Source of the DNA: a virus
DNA: 37,852 nt
Strand: one strand, 5' to 3'
IMG/VR virus record: IMGVR_UViG_3300012984_000005
Span: 1-37,852 of that record
Position numbers and translations under genes: made by a program. Shown in pieces: positions 14,608 through 23,383 of the stretch (position 1 is its first letter; every line of letters starts with the position of its first letter). A model generated the notes under the pieces. It saw only the letters and a program-made list of their open reading frames with translations, searched no databases and was not told where the DNA came from.

Positions 14608-15051
14608 ATGGCAAACGAACCTGTTAACGGGTCAGACATTATCTTACAATATGATACCACAAATGGCGTCGGGATCGCTGACTGGAACCTCGTTGCCTGT
14701 GGTACTGAAAGCGGTATTGACGGAACCGTAGAAACTATTGACGCGACCAGCAAATGCGGGCCAGCTCAGTTACCCGGTACGCTGACGGAAACCTATAATT
14801 TCACCGGGTTCATGGCCAAGAATCCGGCAGCTGATACGGTAAGCATTAATGAAATGCGTGCCATCTTCAAAGCTAAAACCATTGGTCACTGGCGCTCATT
14901 TGACCAGGAAACCGCAGGCGCAACATATTATCGTGGGTTCTTTGGCGCTATTACCACATTCAATGAAACGACGAATCAGAATGAGGCTGTAGGGTTCAAT
15001 TTGGTAATCTCAATTACCGGCAATACTGTGGATGTGCTGCCGGTAAGCTAA
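14608..15051 (+). CDS. Major tail tube protein
   Basis: A 147-aa protein located directly before the tail assembly chaperone and tape measure genes, as expected for the major tail protein. The pattern NGSDIILQYDTTNG, LVACGTESGIDGTVETIDATSKCG, ETYNFTGFM and a closing VGFNLVISITGNTVDVLPVS matches the tail-tube beta-sandwich (target strand, glycine-rich turn, terminal strand). It is short, so it lacks an extra Ig decoration domain. It ends LPVS like portal, capsid and adaptor. Confidence 0.82.
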   Translation: MANEPVNGSDIILQYDTTNGVGIADWNLVACGTESGIDGTVETIDATSKCGPAQLPGTLTETYNFTGFMAKNPAADTVSINEMRAIFKAKTIGHWRSFDQETAGATYYRGFFGAITTFNETTNQNEAVGFNLVISITGNTVDVLPVS

Positions 15052-15071
15052 TAATAAAATACACACACTAT

Positions 15072-15395
15072 ATGTTATACAAAATCGGAGGTTATACTCT
15101 TCAATTAGATTGGGGTGCTTTTTGTATCGCTGCTGCCGCTACCGGCAACGATGCTGTAGCGCCATTGAAAGACATTCCAACGTCTGACGCTTATGCAGTG
15201 ATCTTATACGCGGGCGTTGAAAGGAAATCTGAGGCTGATGGTGTTGCCCCTTCATTGACACTGCAACAGGCGAAAGAAATTCTAAGGTCATTTCGGCCCG
15301 TGTGGATTTCAAAATTAGATGCCGCCTGGCAAGAAGTGACGACGATTGACATCGATGAAGACGTGGAGATAAGTGAGGATGCAAAAAAAAAGTAA
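15072..15395 (+). CDS. Tail assembly chaperone, short form (gpG-like)
   Basis: A 107-aa protein placed between tail tube and tape measure, the position of lambda gpG. It is followed at its 3' end by an A9G slip site (15383-15392) just before TAA 15393-15395. Chaperones of this type bind the tape measure protein during tail assembly. The C-terminus is acidic (DIDEDVEISEDAKKK). The start has the ACACACTATATG leader found in front of several structural genes here. Confidence 0.8.
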   Translation: MLYKIGGYTLQLDWGAFCIAAAATGNDAVAPLKDIPTSDAYAVILYAGVERKSEADGVAPSLTLQQAKEILRSFRPVWISKLDAAWQEVTTIDIDEDVEISEDAKKK

Positions 15396-15763
15396 TCACT
15401 TTTAAGCAAATTCAACGGTTTGCATTAGGTGAACTAGGCTTAAAGCCCTGGGAGTTTAAAGCAATGACTGCGAACGAATATGCTTTATGCTACCGGGGCT
15501 ATTTTTTAAGGCATGCCAGGAATCAGGAACCGATCAGGGAGCTTTATAGGCTTATCTGGAATTTGGCGCCAACATCGCCAAACGACAAGATTAGGTCAAA
15601 TGCCGGATTAGCCAGACATTGGCCTTTGTTAACTGATCCTAAAGGATTGCTTGTTTTGGAGGCAGCCACTATTAAGGAGAGATTGGAGCGTGCATTGGAA
15701 TTAACGAGAAAAATGAAAAACAAATCGAGTGGCAACACAGACGCTGGGCATCAATATAACTAG
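15072..15763 (+). CDS. Tail assembly chaperone, long form by -1 frameshift (gpGT-like)
   Basis: A slip on A AAA AAG at 15386-15392 lets ribosomes avoid the TAA and read on in the -1 frame to 15763, giving about 230 residues. The added part begins VITFKQIQRFALGELGLKPWEFKAM before the ATG at 15464 and matches the tail-chaperone motif GELGLSPxEFWxMTPxE. This motif is encoded upstream of any start codon in that frame, so frameshifting is needed to make it whole. In long-tailed phages the long form appears as a minor product. Starting only at ATG 15464 would cut the motif. The 3' end overlaps the tape measure start. Confidence 0.82.
15383..15395 (+). promoter_or_regulatory. Programmed -1 frameshift slip site
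   Basis: Nine As followed by G immediately before a TAA stop in the zero frame. The heptamer A AAA AAG at 15386-15392 is a classical -1 slip sequence in bacteria, and the stop right behind it is a pausing aid. The -1 frame is open to 15763. Confidence 0.8.
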
Positions 15764-17783
15764 TAATGTTTCCGGAGCACTCCCGGGGATTAATCGTGCT
15801 ACAAATGCATTGGAAGGGCTGAATACTGAGGCCCATAATGCGGCAAGTGGACTCGATGATGCCCGTAGTGGCCTTGGAAGATTTGGCTCGGGATTGGGTG
15901 GTATAAACTCATCTATAGGCAATCTTTCCAGCGGCATAGCTGCATTGGGTGCAACATTGGGCGTTGGATTTTCTACTAAAGCCCTCATTGAATTTGGTGC
16001 CCAAATAACCAGCGTTGCCGGCAAATATGAAAAGTTTACATCAATACTCGAAAATACAATAGGCCAAGAAGCCGCTGCCAGAACGTTTGCGCAAATCACT
16101 CAATATGCCTCTAAAACACCATATCAGGTAGATGAAATTACATCCAGCTTTATTAAGCTCGTTAATAGAGGATTCAAGCCTACTACCCAGCAATTAACCC
16201 AAATAGGCGATTTAGCGGCCTCGCAAGGTAAGTCATTCGATCAATTGACCGAAGCTATTCTTGATGCCCAAACAGGAGAATTTGAGCGCCTGAAAGAGTT
16301 TGGCATTATCGCTAAACAAAGCAATGATGGTGTAACACTTTCTTTTAAAGATCAGACAGTTACCGTTGAGAAGAATACAACTGCTGTTAGGAATGCTATT
16401 CTTTCATTTGGTGATCTGAATGGGGTGGCCGGGGCAACAGCAAAGGTTTCAGAAACATTAGAAGGCAAAATTAGCAACCTGGGGGATAGTTGGGAACAAT
16501 TTCAGGCCCAGTTGGGTAAAAATCTATTGCCAGCGACAAAAGCAACCATCAATGAACTAACCAGTGGTCTTGATGAATTGACGCGCACTCTGCGCACATT
16601 TGGCGAAGGGGCCAGGGATACACGTATCCAAGATAGTATCAATAAGACTTTCAATGAAACCTTGAATGGTCTTAATGCGGCATCTGTGAAGGGAACGGAG
16701 ACCGAAAAGAAATATAGACTGGAACTCGCCAAACTGCAGGATGATTTCTATAATAAGGAAATTGACGCACAAAATCGTGCAGTAAATGCACGGGGTAAAA
16801 TACAAAAAGAGCAAGCGCAAGATCAGGCGCGGGCCTTTTCTGGTTCTATAAAAGCGATCCAGGATGCTATAACAGAATTTGAAAAACAGCGGGACGCTGC
16901 CAATAAGGGTCTCAGTTTTGGTGCTTCTTCTAAAACTACTAAAACGCTTTCAGATGCGTTGAAGGATTTGAACGCAGACTTGTTGGCGCTAGATGTACAA
17001 TTTGCTGCAACTGGGGGGAGCCTGGATAAACTGAGTGAAGATAAAATAAAAACAATCTCTAATGCGTTAAAAGAGCTATCTACATTTGGTGTAGTTCCTG
17101 GTACAGCATTATTTGCTGATCTGCAACAACAAATAAAGACGCTGCAATCTACCCTACAGAGCACACCAGTAACGCTAAATATTCCAATTGCTATTAACCC
17201 GTTGCCAGCTGCACAAAATACAGCAGCAATACAAGGGATCGCAGCCGCGCTGAATGATGATTTTAGCAGAGCATTTAAAACGGCAAATGATAAGGCCATT
17301 TCTCAAATATTAGAAGCTGGAACCGAGAATGGCATTGAAGCTATTTCGTCCGGGATCGGGAAAGCATTATCCGGCGGAGGATTATCATCCGTATTTGATG
17401 CGTTTATTAATAGTATCGCCAGTCTTGGAGAAAGTCTTGGGAAGCAATTAATTACTACGGGCGTTGCAATAGAGGCATTTAAAACATCGCTTTCCAGCCT
17501 ACAAGGGTTTGGGGCTATAGCCGCCGGTGCGGCTTTGATTGCGGCCTCAGCAGCTTTCCGCAGCCTGGCAAAAGGTGGCGTAGCTTCCTTTGCTACAGGT
17601 GGTGGCGTAATTGGCGGCCCTCAATTGGCCCTAATTGGAGACAACCCTGGCCGCGAAGAATATGTGATACCTTCTGAGGTATTGGATAAAATGGGAACGG
17701 GATATGGTGAAGTAGGCATGAGATTGACAGTAAACGAATTTTTAATCTGGCTGGATAGGGGGCGGCGTAATTTAAATGGCTAA
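15729..17783 (+). CDS. Tape measure protein
   Basis: A 684-aa protein beginning with GTG, overlapping the chaperone gene by 35 bases. The N-terminal 250 residues carry the tape-measure domain (EFGAQITSVAGKYEKFTSILENTIGQEAAARTFAQI ... YQVDEITSSFIKL ... LTEAILDAQTGEFERLKEFGI ... LEGKISNLGDSWEQFQAQLG). Coiled-coil and Ala/Gln-rich segments follow, then a hydrophobic Gly/Ala stretch (LQGFGAIAAGAALIAASAAF) and the common end FATGGGVIGGPQLALIGDNPGREEYVIPSEVL. At about 0.15 nm per residue the tail would be near 100 nm, which fits a siphovirus. Confidence 0.88.
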   Translation: MATQTLGINITSNVSGALPGINRATNALEGLNTEAHNAASGLDDARSGLGRFGSGLGGINSSIGNLSSGIAALGATLGVGFSTKALIEFGAQITSVAGKYEKFTSILENTIGQEAAARTFAQITQYASKTPYQVDEITSSFIKLVNRGFKPTTQQLTQIGDLAASQGKSFDQLTEAILDAQTGEFERLKEFGIIAKQSNDGVTLSFKDQTVTVEKNTTAVRNAILSFGDLNGVAGATAKVSETLEGKISNLGDSWEQFQAQLGKNLLPATKATINELTSGLDELTRTLRTFGEGARDTRIQDSINKTFNETLNGLNAASVKGTETEKKYRLELAKLQDDFYNKEIDAQNRAVNARGKIQKEQAQDQARAFSGSIKAIQDAITEFEKQRDAANKGLSFGASSKTTKTLSDALKDLNADLLALDVQFAATGGSLDKLSEDKIKTISNALKELSTFGVVPGTALFADLQQQIKTLQSTLQSTPVTLNIPIAINPLPAAQNTAAIQGIAAALNDDFSRAFKTANDKAISQILEAGTENGIEAISSGIGKALSGGGLSSVFDAFINSIASLGESLGKQLITTGVAIEAFKTSLSSLQGFGAIAAGAALIAASAAFRSLAKGGVASFATGGGVIGGPQLALIGDNPGREEYVIPSEVLDKMGTGYGEVGMRLTVNEFLIWLDRGRRNLNG

Positions 17784-19701
17784 TTATCCAGTACAATATA
17801 GAATGACATTCCAGGATGCAAAATTATTGCCTTGGAGAATAGATTTGTGCCTGAAAGATGGGCCGGCATTGGCAGAGCCAATTAATATTGTCGGTAGTTC
17901 AACACCGCTTATAATAGACAGGCAAAACAACGATGAGACTAAATTCTCGCCTATTATACAGTCTCAAGTGACTATTCAATATACCATTCGTCCAGATAAT
18001 TTGACCGATCCGGTACCAGAAACTTTCATATTGATTGAAAGCGATACATGGCTCGTTAATATATATAGAAACGAAATAATATATTGGAAAGGATTTGTTA
18101 ATCCTGGGAAGAAAAATTATCCGTGGATACCACCGCCGTATTCATTTTCGTTGGTGGCGTCAGATTTTAGTTTTGCCAAGAGCACGTCCATCGATCTGAA
18201 TGATCCAGTCTTGTTTTTGTATGATTACATTTCTTTGGGGAGCTTTTTCAAAAGAACATTATTTCATTCGGTGGGATATGATGACGTGAAATTAAATATC
18301 ATTTATTCTCATCAGCCGGCAAGCATTGGTGCAGATGAAATAGCCGATGGGTTATACTTGCATACAGATGCCTTTTATGATTTCAGTAAGGGCGCCAATA
18401 CAGCGTATGATGCGATAGAGAAGATAGTGAAAAGTATGGGTGCGCGTATATTTCATGATCAAGGCGTCTATTGGCTACAGTTTATTGAAGATATAGGCAA
18501 TTCGGCGGTAAATATCATACAAATTACACCAGATGATATCATCGGTCAGATAATGCCAAATGAAGGAACTACGGCCATATTAGGTAGCGTTGCCGGTGAT
18601 CAAATAGTCTACAAAGACCTTTCACAGGAGATTAATATTCAACAACCTTTAAAATCGCAATTGTTTGATTACAATCTTAAAGTAATCAATAAGATACCGA
18701 ATTTTGATTGGCGCACAGATACACAAAGTCCATTTGATGACTGGGAGGGAGATGTAACAGGATTTTATCAACGTGTCGGAACCGGATCGTTACAAGACCA
18801 GTTTAGATTGCATATTGATGATTTCCCCTCACCGGGCGCACGTTCAATATGGAGCAGGATACCCGTACAAGTGAATCAGCGTGTAAGTGTTACTATGAAA
18901 GCGCGATCATTCCTGACATTGGGATCGCCATCAAGCGATAATTTTGAGGTATTTGTCAATGCAATAGTAATGCTTGTGAAGGCCGGTACACTTGGCGGAT
19001 TGGAGCGTAAATTCTTATCCCCATCCGGCTCATGGGAGAGTTTTGGCGACCTGGATGCAGATTCATATTATCATATCTCATCCCGACCCAATTCAGACGA
19101 TATTGGCACCATTGAAATACTAAGTAATCCGATCCCGTCATTGCCAGGGGTAACTGATTATGAAATATTATATATAATATTGGATACAGGAATCAATATT
19201 CCGCCACCAGGAGGGTCTACGTACTATTCAGAATTGTATCCAGTATTCATGGGGATTTATAATAACCCATTTATAAAATATGAAGAAACGATATCTACGA
19301 CAGCGAGATATTCACTAACCGCTGACGATGATGAATTATTTTTAATAGATACACAAGACCCGGCATATAGCAATAACTTCTATACTAAAAACGATAGTGG
19401 TGCTTATTTCCCGCTGCCATTTAAGGATTGGGGAGGGGAAAATATAGATGAGATAGTAGTGAAGCAATACGCAGATGAACAGCCATCCCCGGCAATCGCT
19501 GTAATGGGTAGTTTTTACGGTAATATGCTCAACTTTTCTCAAGGAGTATTATTGCGCGATAAGGACATGCTATTGACGATGCAAATCAGAGACAAGTATA
19601 ATGTGCGTGCTTGCACACATGACTTAATGCTCACAGAATTGTTTGAAGCAGGTGCAGCAAATGCAAACTATATTGTAAGGCCACTAACAAAAGACGATTG
19701 A
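17776..19701 (+). CDS. Tail-tip / baseplate hub-like protein, 641 aa
   Basis: Large protein directly after the tape measure, overlapping it by eight bases, where siphophages encode distal tail and hub proteins. It begins NYPVQYRMTFQDAKLLPWRIDL and has the patterns SQVTIQYTIRPDN, WKGFVNPGKKNYPWIPPPYSFSLVASDF and YDAIEKIVKSMGARIFHDQGVYWLQFIE, which read like the domain order of Bacteroidota tail hub proteins. No enzymatic motif was recognised. Role assigned from position and general resemblance only. Confidence 0.65.
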   Translation: MANYPVQYRMTFQDAKLLPWRIDLCLKDGPALAEPINIVGSSTPLIIDRQNNDETKFSPIIQSQVTIQYTIRPDNLTDPVPETFILIESDTWLVNIYRNEIIYWKGFVNPGKKNYPWIPPPYSFSLVASDFSFAKSTSIDLNDPVLFLYDYISLGSFFKRTLFHSVGYDDVKLNIIYSHQPASIGADEIADGLYLHTDAFYDFSKGANTAYDAIEKIVKSMGARIFHDQGVYWLQFIEDIGNSAVNIIQITPDDIIGQIMPNEGTTAILGSVAGDQIVYKDLSQEINIQQPLKSQLFDYNLKVINKIPNFDWRTDTQSPFDDWEGDVTGFYQRVGTGSLQDQFRLHIDDFPSPGARSIWSRIPVQVNQRVSVTMKARSFLTLGSPSSDNFEVFVNAIVMLVKAGTLGGLERKFLSPSGSWESFGDLDADSYYHISSRPNSDDIGTIEILSNPIPSLPGVTDYEILYIILDTGINIPPPGGSTYYSELYPVFMGIYNNPFIKYEETISTTARYSLTADDDELFLIDTQDPAYSNNFYTKNDSGAYFPLPFKDWGGENIDEIVVKQYADEQPSPAIAVMGSFYGNMLNFSQGVLLRDKDMLLTMQIRDKYNVRACTHDLMLTELFEAGAANANYIVRPLTKDD

Positions 19702-19702
19702 T

Positions 19703-20461
19703 ATGAATGTAATAAAAGGGGCTGATTTCATGTTTTACCTTACAGTAGATGGCACAAAAAAGGTGCTTTGTCACGCTACTGACTTTTCTTTAGTGACTAC
19801 TACTGAAGAAGTGGAAATTACCGGCCCCGGCTCCGGAGCATGGCGCCAATTCATTCCAGGATTGAACAGCTATACATTATCAGTACCCGGGGCAATTGCT
19901 TTTACGGATGAGTTGAATGCAGTTCAATTGGGGGATATTCAAAACTCAAGACAGATAATTGAATGGACGGCTGGCATGTCGCCAGATGGAGGATTGCAAT
20001 ATCACGGATTCATGTTCATTACCAGTCTGACTATTAATTCACAGGTCAGGGATGCAATGCGTTTTGACATGTCGGCCAGGGGGACAGGGCCAGAAGATAT
20101 ATTAAAACTGCCAATAACGAAATCGGTGTATCTGGCGAATAGACAAAATCTAAGATTGCCTGGATGTCCGAATCCATACCCAGTAGGGGTATTGTGGTAT
20201 GATGGCACTTTAATTGGGCCTGCCTCAAATGCAAATGACGTAATCACTCTTTTCAATAATTATTCCATTACGCAAGGGGGATTTTTAACATTGTTGACAT
20301 TTACGTCCGGCTGTGATTTTACAATGCAAGTTGCATGGAATAGTCCATTAAATCCCGATGTTATATATGCTACAGAATCAGGAGCCTTTGTATTAAGGGG
20401 AACAATGGATGATGAGGCGATAGGTGGAGCAGATAATACTAACGAAGTAATAAGCGCATAA
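19703..20461 (+). CDS. Second tail-tube-fold protein, 252 aa
   Basis: The first 150 residues (KGADFMFYLTVDGTKKVLCHATDFSLVTTTEEVEITGPGSG AWRQFIPGLNSYTLSVPGAIAF) have the TP901-1-type major tail protein pattern: target strand, a conserved lysine/threonine-rich strand, E-E-hydrophobic turn, W, and Y/W.I. A C-terminal domain of about 90 residues (YSITQGGFLTLLTFTSGCDFTMQVAW...) follows. This genome already has a shorter major tail tube gene at 14608, so this copy is likely a tail-tip tube-like or decoration component. It is located after the hub gene, an unusual place for a tail tube protein. Confidence 0.6.
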   Translation: MNVIKGADFMFYLTVDGTKKVLCHATDFSLVTTTEEVEITGPGSGAWRQFIPGLNSYTLSVPGAIAFTDELNAVQLGDIQNSRQIIEWTAGMSPDGGLQYHGFMFITSLTINSQVRDAMRFDMSARGTGPEDILKLPITKSVYLANRQNLRLPGCPNPYPVGVLWYDGTLIGPASNANDVITLFNNYSITQGGFLTLLTFTSGCDFTMQVAWNSPLNPDVIYATESGAFVLRGTMDDEAIGGADNTNEVISA

Positions 20462-20462
20462 T

Positions 20463-21725
20463 ATGCCAGAGGATATAGTAGAAATAATACCCATTATAAA
20501 TTTGCCGGCCATTTCCGGCGCTTCTTTGACAACAAAGATACCAATGGCTAATGCAGGTGATCCGAATAGCAAAAGCGGAGACATTCAGCTATTAGCTACC
20601 ATTATCAGCGAACAGATAGGAAGCGTAACCGTGCCTGATCCGTTTTTTTACCGGGTAGACGGCCCCGAATCAACCGACCCTCCGAGTGCAGGCGGCAATA
20701 GGAATTGCCCTGACCCAGCATTGAATGGTTTGGATTATTCGATATCCAAATGGGGAGTGGGGCCTATTCGAAAAGGTATTGAATGGCAAAACGATATCGT
20801 GGGCGGAGGATGGCGGCTACTTGATGAAGATTTCCTCCCTGGTGAAATGTTTGTGGTAATCCCCAAGCCGGAAGTCAGCAATATATTGGCTGCACCGGAT
20901 GCAATTGCCAGGTTCGTTTCTGGATTTGCATTTTACCCGGCCGATGGCACTATTGGCAGCGGGGATTATCGTAAGGCTATTGTGATCAATGGAGCCAAAA
21001 ATATCACATTGCCCCTATGTAGCTCATACCCGGCAAATGTGGCACTTTTCCTTTTCACCTCAGAAGGGCCACAGCGACAAACCAAAATATCACGCGCTGG
21101 TTCTGATACGATTTATTCTCAATCCGGCGCCGTCACTAATTTCTATTTAAGCAATAGGGAGTTTGCTGTGTTAATAACGGATGGGGCAAAATGGTATGTT
21201 CAATCTTGCTCAGATATGGTATTCAAACAGCCATATACTTCTTTTGGCTGGCTACAAGGAATCAATCAATTTCTTTTAGATGGTACGACCTATAATCGGT
21301 CTGATTATCCCAAAGTATATGATTTTATCGTCCAATTGGCAGCTGCAAACCCTTCTGCTGTAGTAGACGGCGGAACATGGAATGCTAATAGGACACTATG
21401 GAGTACTGGCAATGGGACAACAACATTCATTGTACCTGATTTTAGAGGACAGTTTGTACGGTCGCTTAACCTGACTAAATCACCGTCTCTTGACCAGGAT
21501 AGAACGGATGCGGGAACAGCAAGTTTGCAAGGAAGTCCAGAAGTTTCCGCAGTAGAAGCACATACACATGGACTGGATGCCAGATTATTAACTGAAGGGG
21601 TCCCAGGCGCAGGACCAGGAGGCCCGACGCCCGGCAGTTCTGGTATCATACCCTCCACTTCAAGTTATGGCGGAACTGAAACACGGCCTATTAATGTCGG
21701 ATTACCAATATTTTTTAATTATTAA
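20463..21725 (+). CDS. Tail fibre / collar domain protein, 420 aa
   Basis: The C-terminal half contains a phage tail collar domain pattern: GWLQGINQFLLDGTTYNRSDYPKVYDFIV, then GTTTFIVPDFRGQFVRSL, DxxG and AVEAHTHGL, ending YGGTETRPINVGLPIFFNY. The form P.DFRG.F.R...  HTH ... ETRP.N..L..F is typical of collar and receptor-binding proteins. The N-terminal half is probably the tail attachment region. It should be part of the host-adhesion apparatus. It starts one base after the upstream stop. Confidence 0.8.
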   Translation: MPEDIVEIIPIINLPAISGASLTTKIPMANAGDPNSKSGDIQLLATIISEQIGSVTVPDPFFYRVDGPESTDPPSAGGNRNCPDPALNGLDYSISKWGVGPIRKGIEWQNDIVGGGWRLLDEDFLPGEMFVVIPKPEVSNILAAPDAIARFVSGFAFYPADGTIGSGDYRKAIVINGAKNITLPLCSSYPANVALFLFTSEGPQRQTKISRAGSDTIYSQSGAVTNFYLSNREFAVLITDGAKWYVQSCSDMVFKQPYTSFGWLQGINQFLLDGTTYNRSDYPKVYDFIVQLAAANPSAVVDGGTWNANRTLWSTGNGTTTFIVPDFRGQFVRSLNLTKSPSLDQDRTDAGTASLQGSPEVSAVEAHTHGLDARLLTEGVPGAGPGGPTPGSSGIIPSTSSYGGTETRPINVGLPIFFNY

Positions 21726-21727
21726 AT

Positions 21728-22375
21728 ATGATTGAAACCGTCGTTTCTGGAAGAAATATAACACAACTAAATGGACCATTCGAATTGCCCATATGGGATG
21801 GTCTGGATGGCTTGAGGGAAGGACAATTTGCATATGATGCCACTGGGACTGTAGAGCCATTGGCCGGGCCGGGTACAATTTGGTGGGATGGGGCAGCGTG
21901 GCACAGGACCGGTAGTACGGACGAAGTACCAACGTTGCAGCAGGTAACGGATGAGGGAGCCATCACTACAAATAGTATGGCGGTGCGGATAACAGGAGCA
22001 GACGGTCCTGTTGCTGATGTCGAGGTATCTGCAAATAGTGGTGCTGCGTTGGTCATGATCAGGGCGGCCAGGGAATCTGGAACCGACTTTGCTTTCATTC
22101 AAATGACTGGCACCCGGGCGCAAATTGCCATATCTGATAACGTGCCGGTAGAATTCGTTAATGGAACAGCAGCGGTTTTGTTGACTATTCTGGCGGATGG
22201 TTCCGGCACTGTCGATAGAAATGGTGTTAAGAGAGTGTCTGGCACTGGTAATCCGGAAGGAGTTATAGCAGCAATGCCTGGGTCAACTTGGAGCCGGATT
22301 GATGGCAATCCAGGTGAAACATTATATGTAAAACAATCCGGGAATAGCACTACTGGATGGGCGCCTATTGGATAA
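21728..22375 (+). CDS. Tail fibre-associated protein, 215 aa
   Basis: Follows the collar-domain gene with a two-base gap. It has short repeated strand-turn segments (MIETVVSGRNITQLNGPFELPIWDG, VPTLQQVTDEGAITTNSMAVR, AVLLTILADGSGTV) and a closing GNPEGVIAAMPGSTWSRIDGNPGETLYVKQSGNS. The final part resembles the small Gly/Trp-rich domain at the end of many Bacteroidota phage fibre proteins. A fibre or adhesin role is inferred from these resemblances and the place in the order. Confidence 0.6.
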   Translation: MIETVVSGRNITQLNGPFELPIWDGLDGLREGQFAYDATGTVEPLAGPGTIWWDGAAWHRTGSTDEVPTLQQVTDEGAITTNSMAVRITGADGPVADVEVSANSGAALVMIRAARESGTDFAFIQMTGTRAQIAISDNVPVEFVNGTAAVLLTILADGSGTVDRNGVKRVSGTGNPEGVIAAMPGSTWSRIDGNPGETLYVKQSGNSTTGWAPIG

Positions 22376-22387
22376 AATACACACTAT

Positions 22388-23374
22388 ATGATGAAGTTCA
22401 TTAACATTAAAATGCTGATAATCAGCATATCAATTTTTTTACCTTTTTCGCTTTTTGCACAATCGCCTACGTTCACAAAGCAGGCGAATATGAATCCAAA
22501 TCGGATGTATGTAGATTCAACCGCTAAAATGCCTGTGTTGAACACTGATCGTACGTTTGCCACAAACAAAGACAGTATTGGGCAGTTTTGGATGCGCACC
22601 GATTCGGTTAAAATGTTTGCTCGTTTTCCGGGCAATATCATAAAGGCAATTGCCACAGAGGATAGCGTAAGATCGGTACTAAATAATAGTATCCGAAATC
22701 AATTTTTCTTTACGCAGCCCGCAAATTTCAATATAAACGGAGTGGGTGCAGGATCAAGATTTGTTGGAGTGAATGCAGATAATGCAGCTTTCCAACGATA
22801 TTTTACGATGGGCAGAGATGCTATAGATACCACAAAACAATTATGGTCATTAGGCGTTACTGGTACGCCTGGGGGTAGCCCTTTCCACGCTGGCGGTACA
22901 TTTCTTTTAAGATCATACAACACATCCGGGGCATTCTTATCAAATGCGTTTACAATTGGCCGTACAGGAAATGCTACGATTGCAGGCTCTTTGAATACTG
23001 GCAATACGATTACCTCAGCTGCTGGTATTATAGCTGGGGGATCGCTTCAGGCTGCTACAGGATTGTCTACGGCAGGAGCCATATTGCAAAATACCACTAC
23101 TACCGTTACGGGAGACTATACGGTATTAGCGTCTGACCTATACATAAATGTAAACAACAGCGCTAACTGTACAATTACGCTGTTTGCGCCTGTGGCCACT
23201 ACGGGAGGCCAGGGCCGTTTGTGCCATGTAAAGAAGATAAGTAATAATGCCGCAACCGTTACGGTCGTTGTTTCGGGAGGTGCTAATATAGATGATGGTG
23301 GATCTGTGGTAATTAGTTCTTACAAGGACGCATTGACGTTTCATGATGATGGAACCAATTATTGGATATATTAA
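22388..23374 (+). CDS. Fibre-like protein with N-terminal signal peptide, 328 aa
   Basis: Starts with a lipophilic leader (KMLIISISIFLPFSLFAQ) with a typical signal-peptidase site at FAQ-S, unusual for a virion protein. The rest (NKDSIGQFWMRTDSVKMF, ATTGLSTAGAIL, GDYTVLASDLYINVNNS, ATVTVVVSGGANIDDGG and SSYKDALTFHDDGTNYWIY) is repetitive, beta-rich and resembles fibre tips. It has the same TACACACTATATG leader as the tail chaperone gene. Either the leader is retained as an anchor, or the product is exported to act on the cell surface. Confidence 0.6.
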   Translation: MMKFINIKMLIISISIFLPFSLFAQSPTFTKQANMNPNRMYVDSTAKMPVLNTDRTFATNKDSIGQFWMRTDSVKMFARFPGNIIKAIATEDSVRSVLNNSIRNQFFFTQPANFNINGVGAGSRFVGVNADNAAFQRYFTMGRDAIDTTKQLWSLGVTGTPGGSPFHAGGTFLLRSYNTSGAFLSNAFTIGRTGNATIAGSLNTGNTITSAAGIIAGGSLQAATGLSTAGAILQNTTTTVTGDYTVLASDLYINVNNSANCTITLFAPVATTGGQGRLCHVKKISNNAATVTVVVSGGANIDDGGSVVISSYKDALTFHDDGTNYWIY

Positions 23375-23383
23375 ATAAATTAT

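Noticed and set aside
15464-15763. Separate gene starting at ATG 15464
   Set aside because: The conserved chaperone motif begins before this ATG; the region is better explained as the frameshifted extension.
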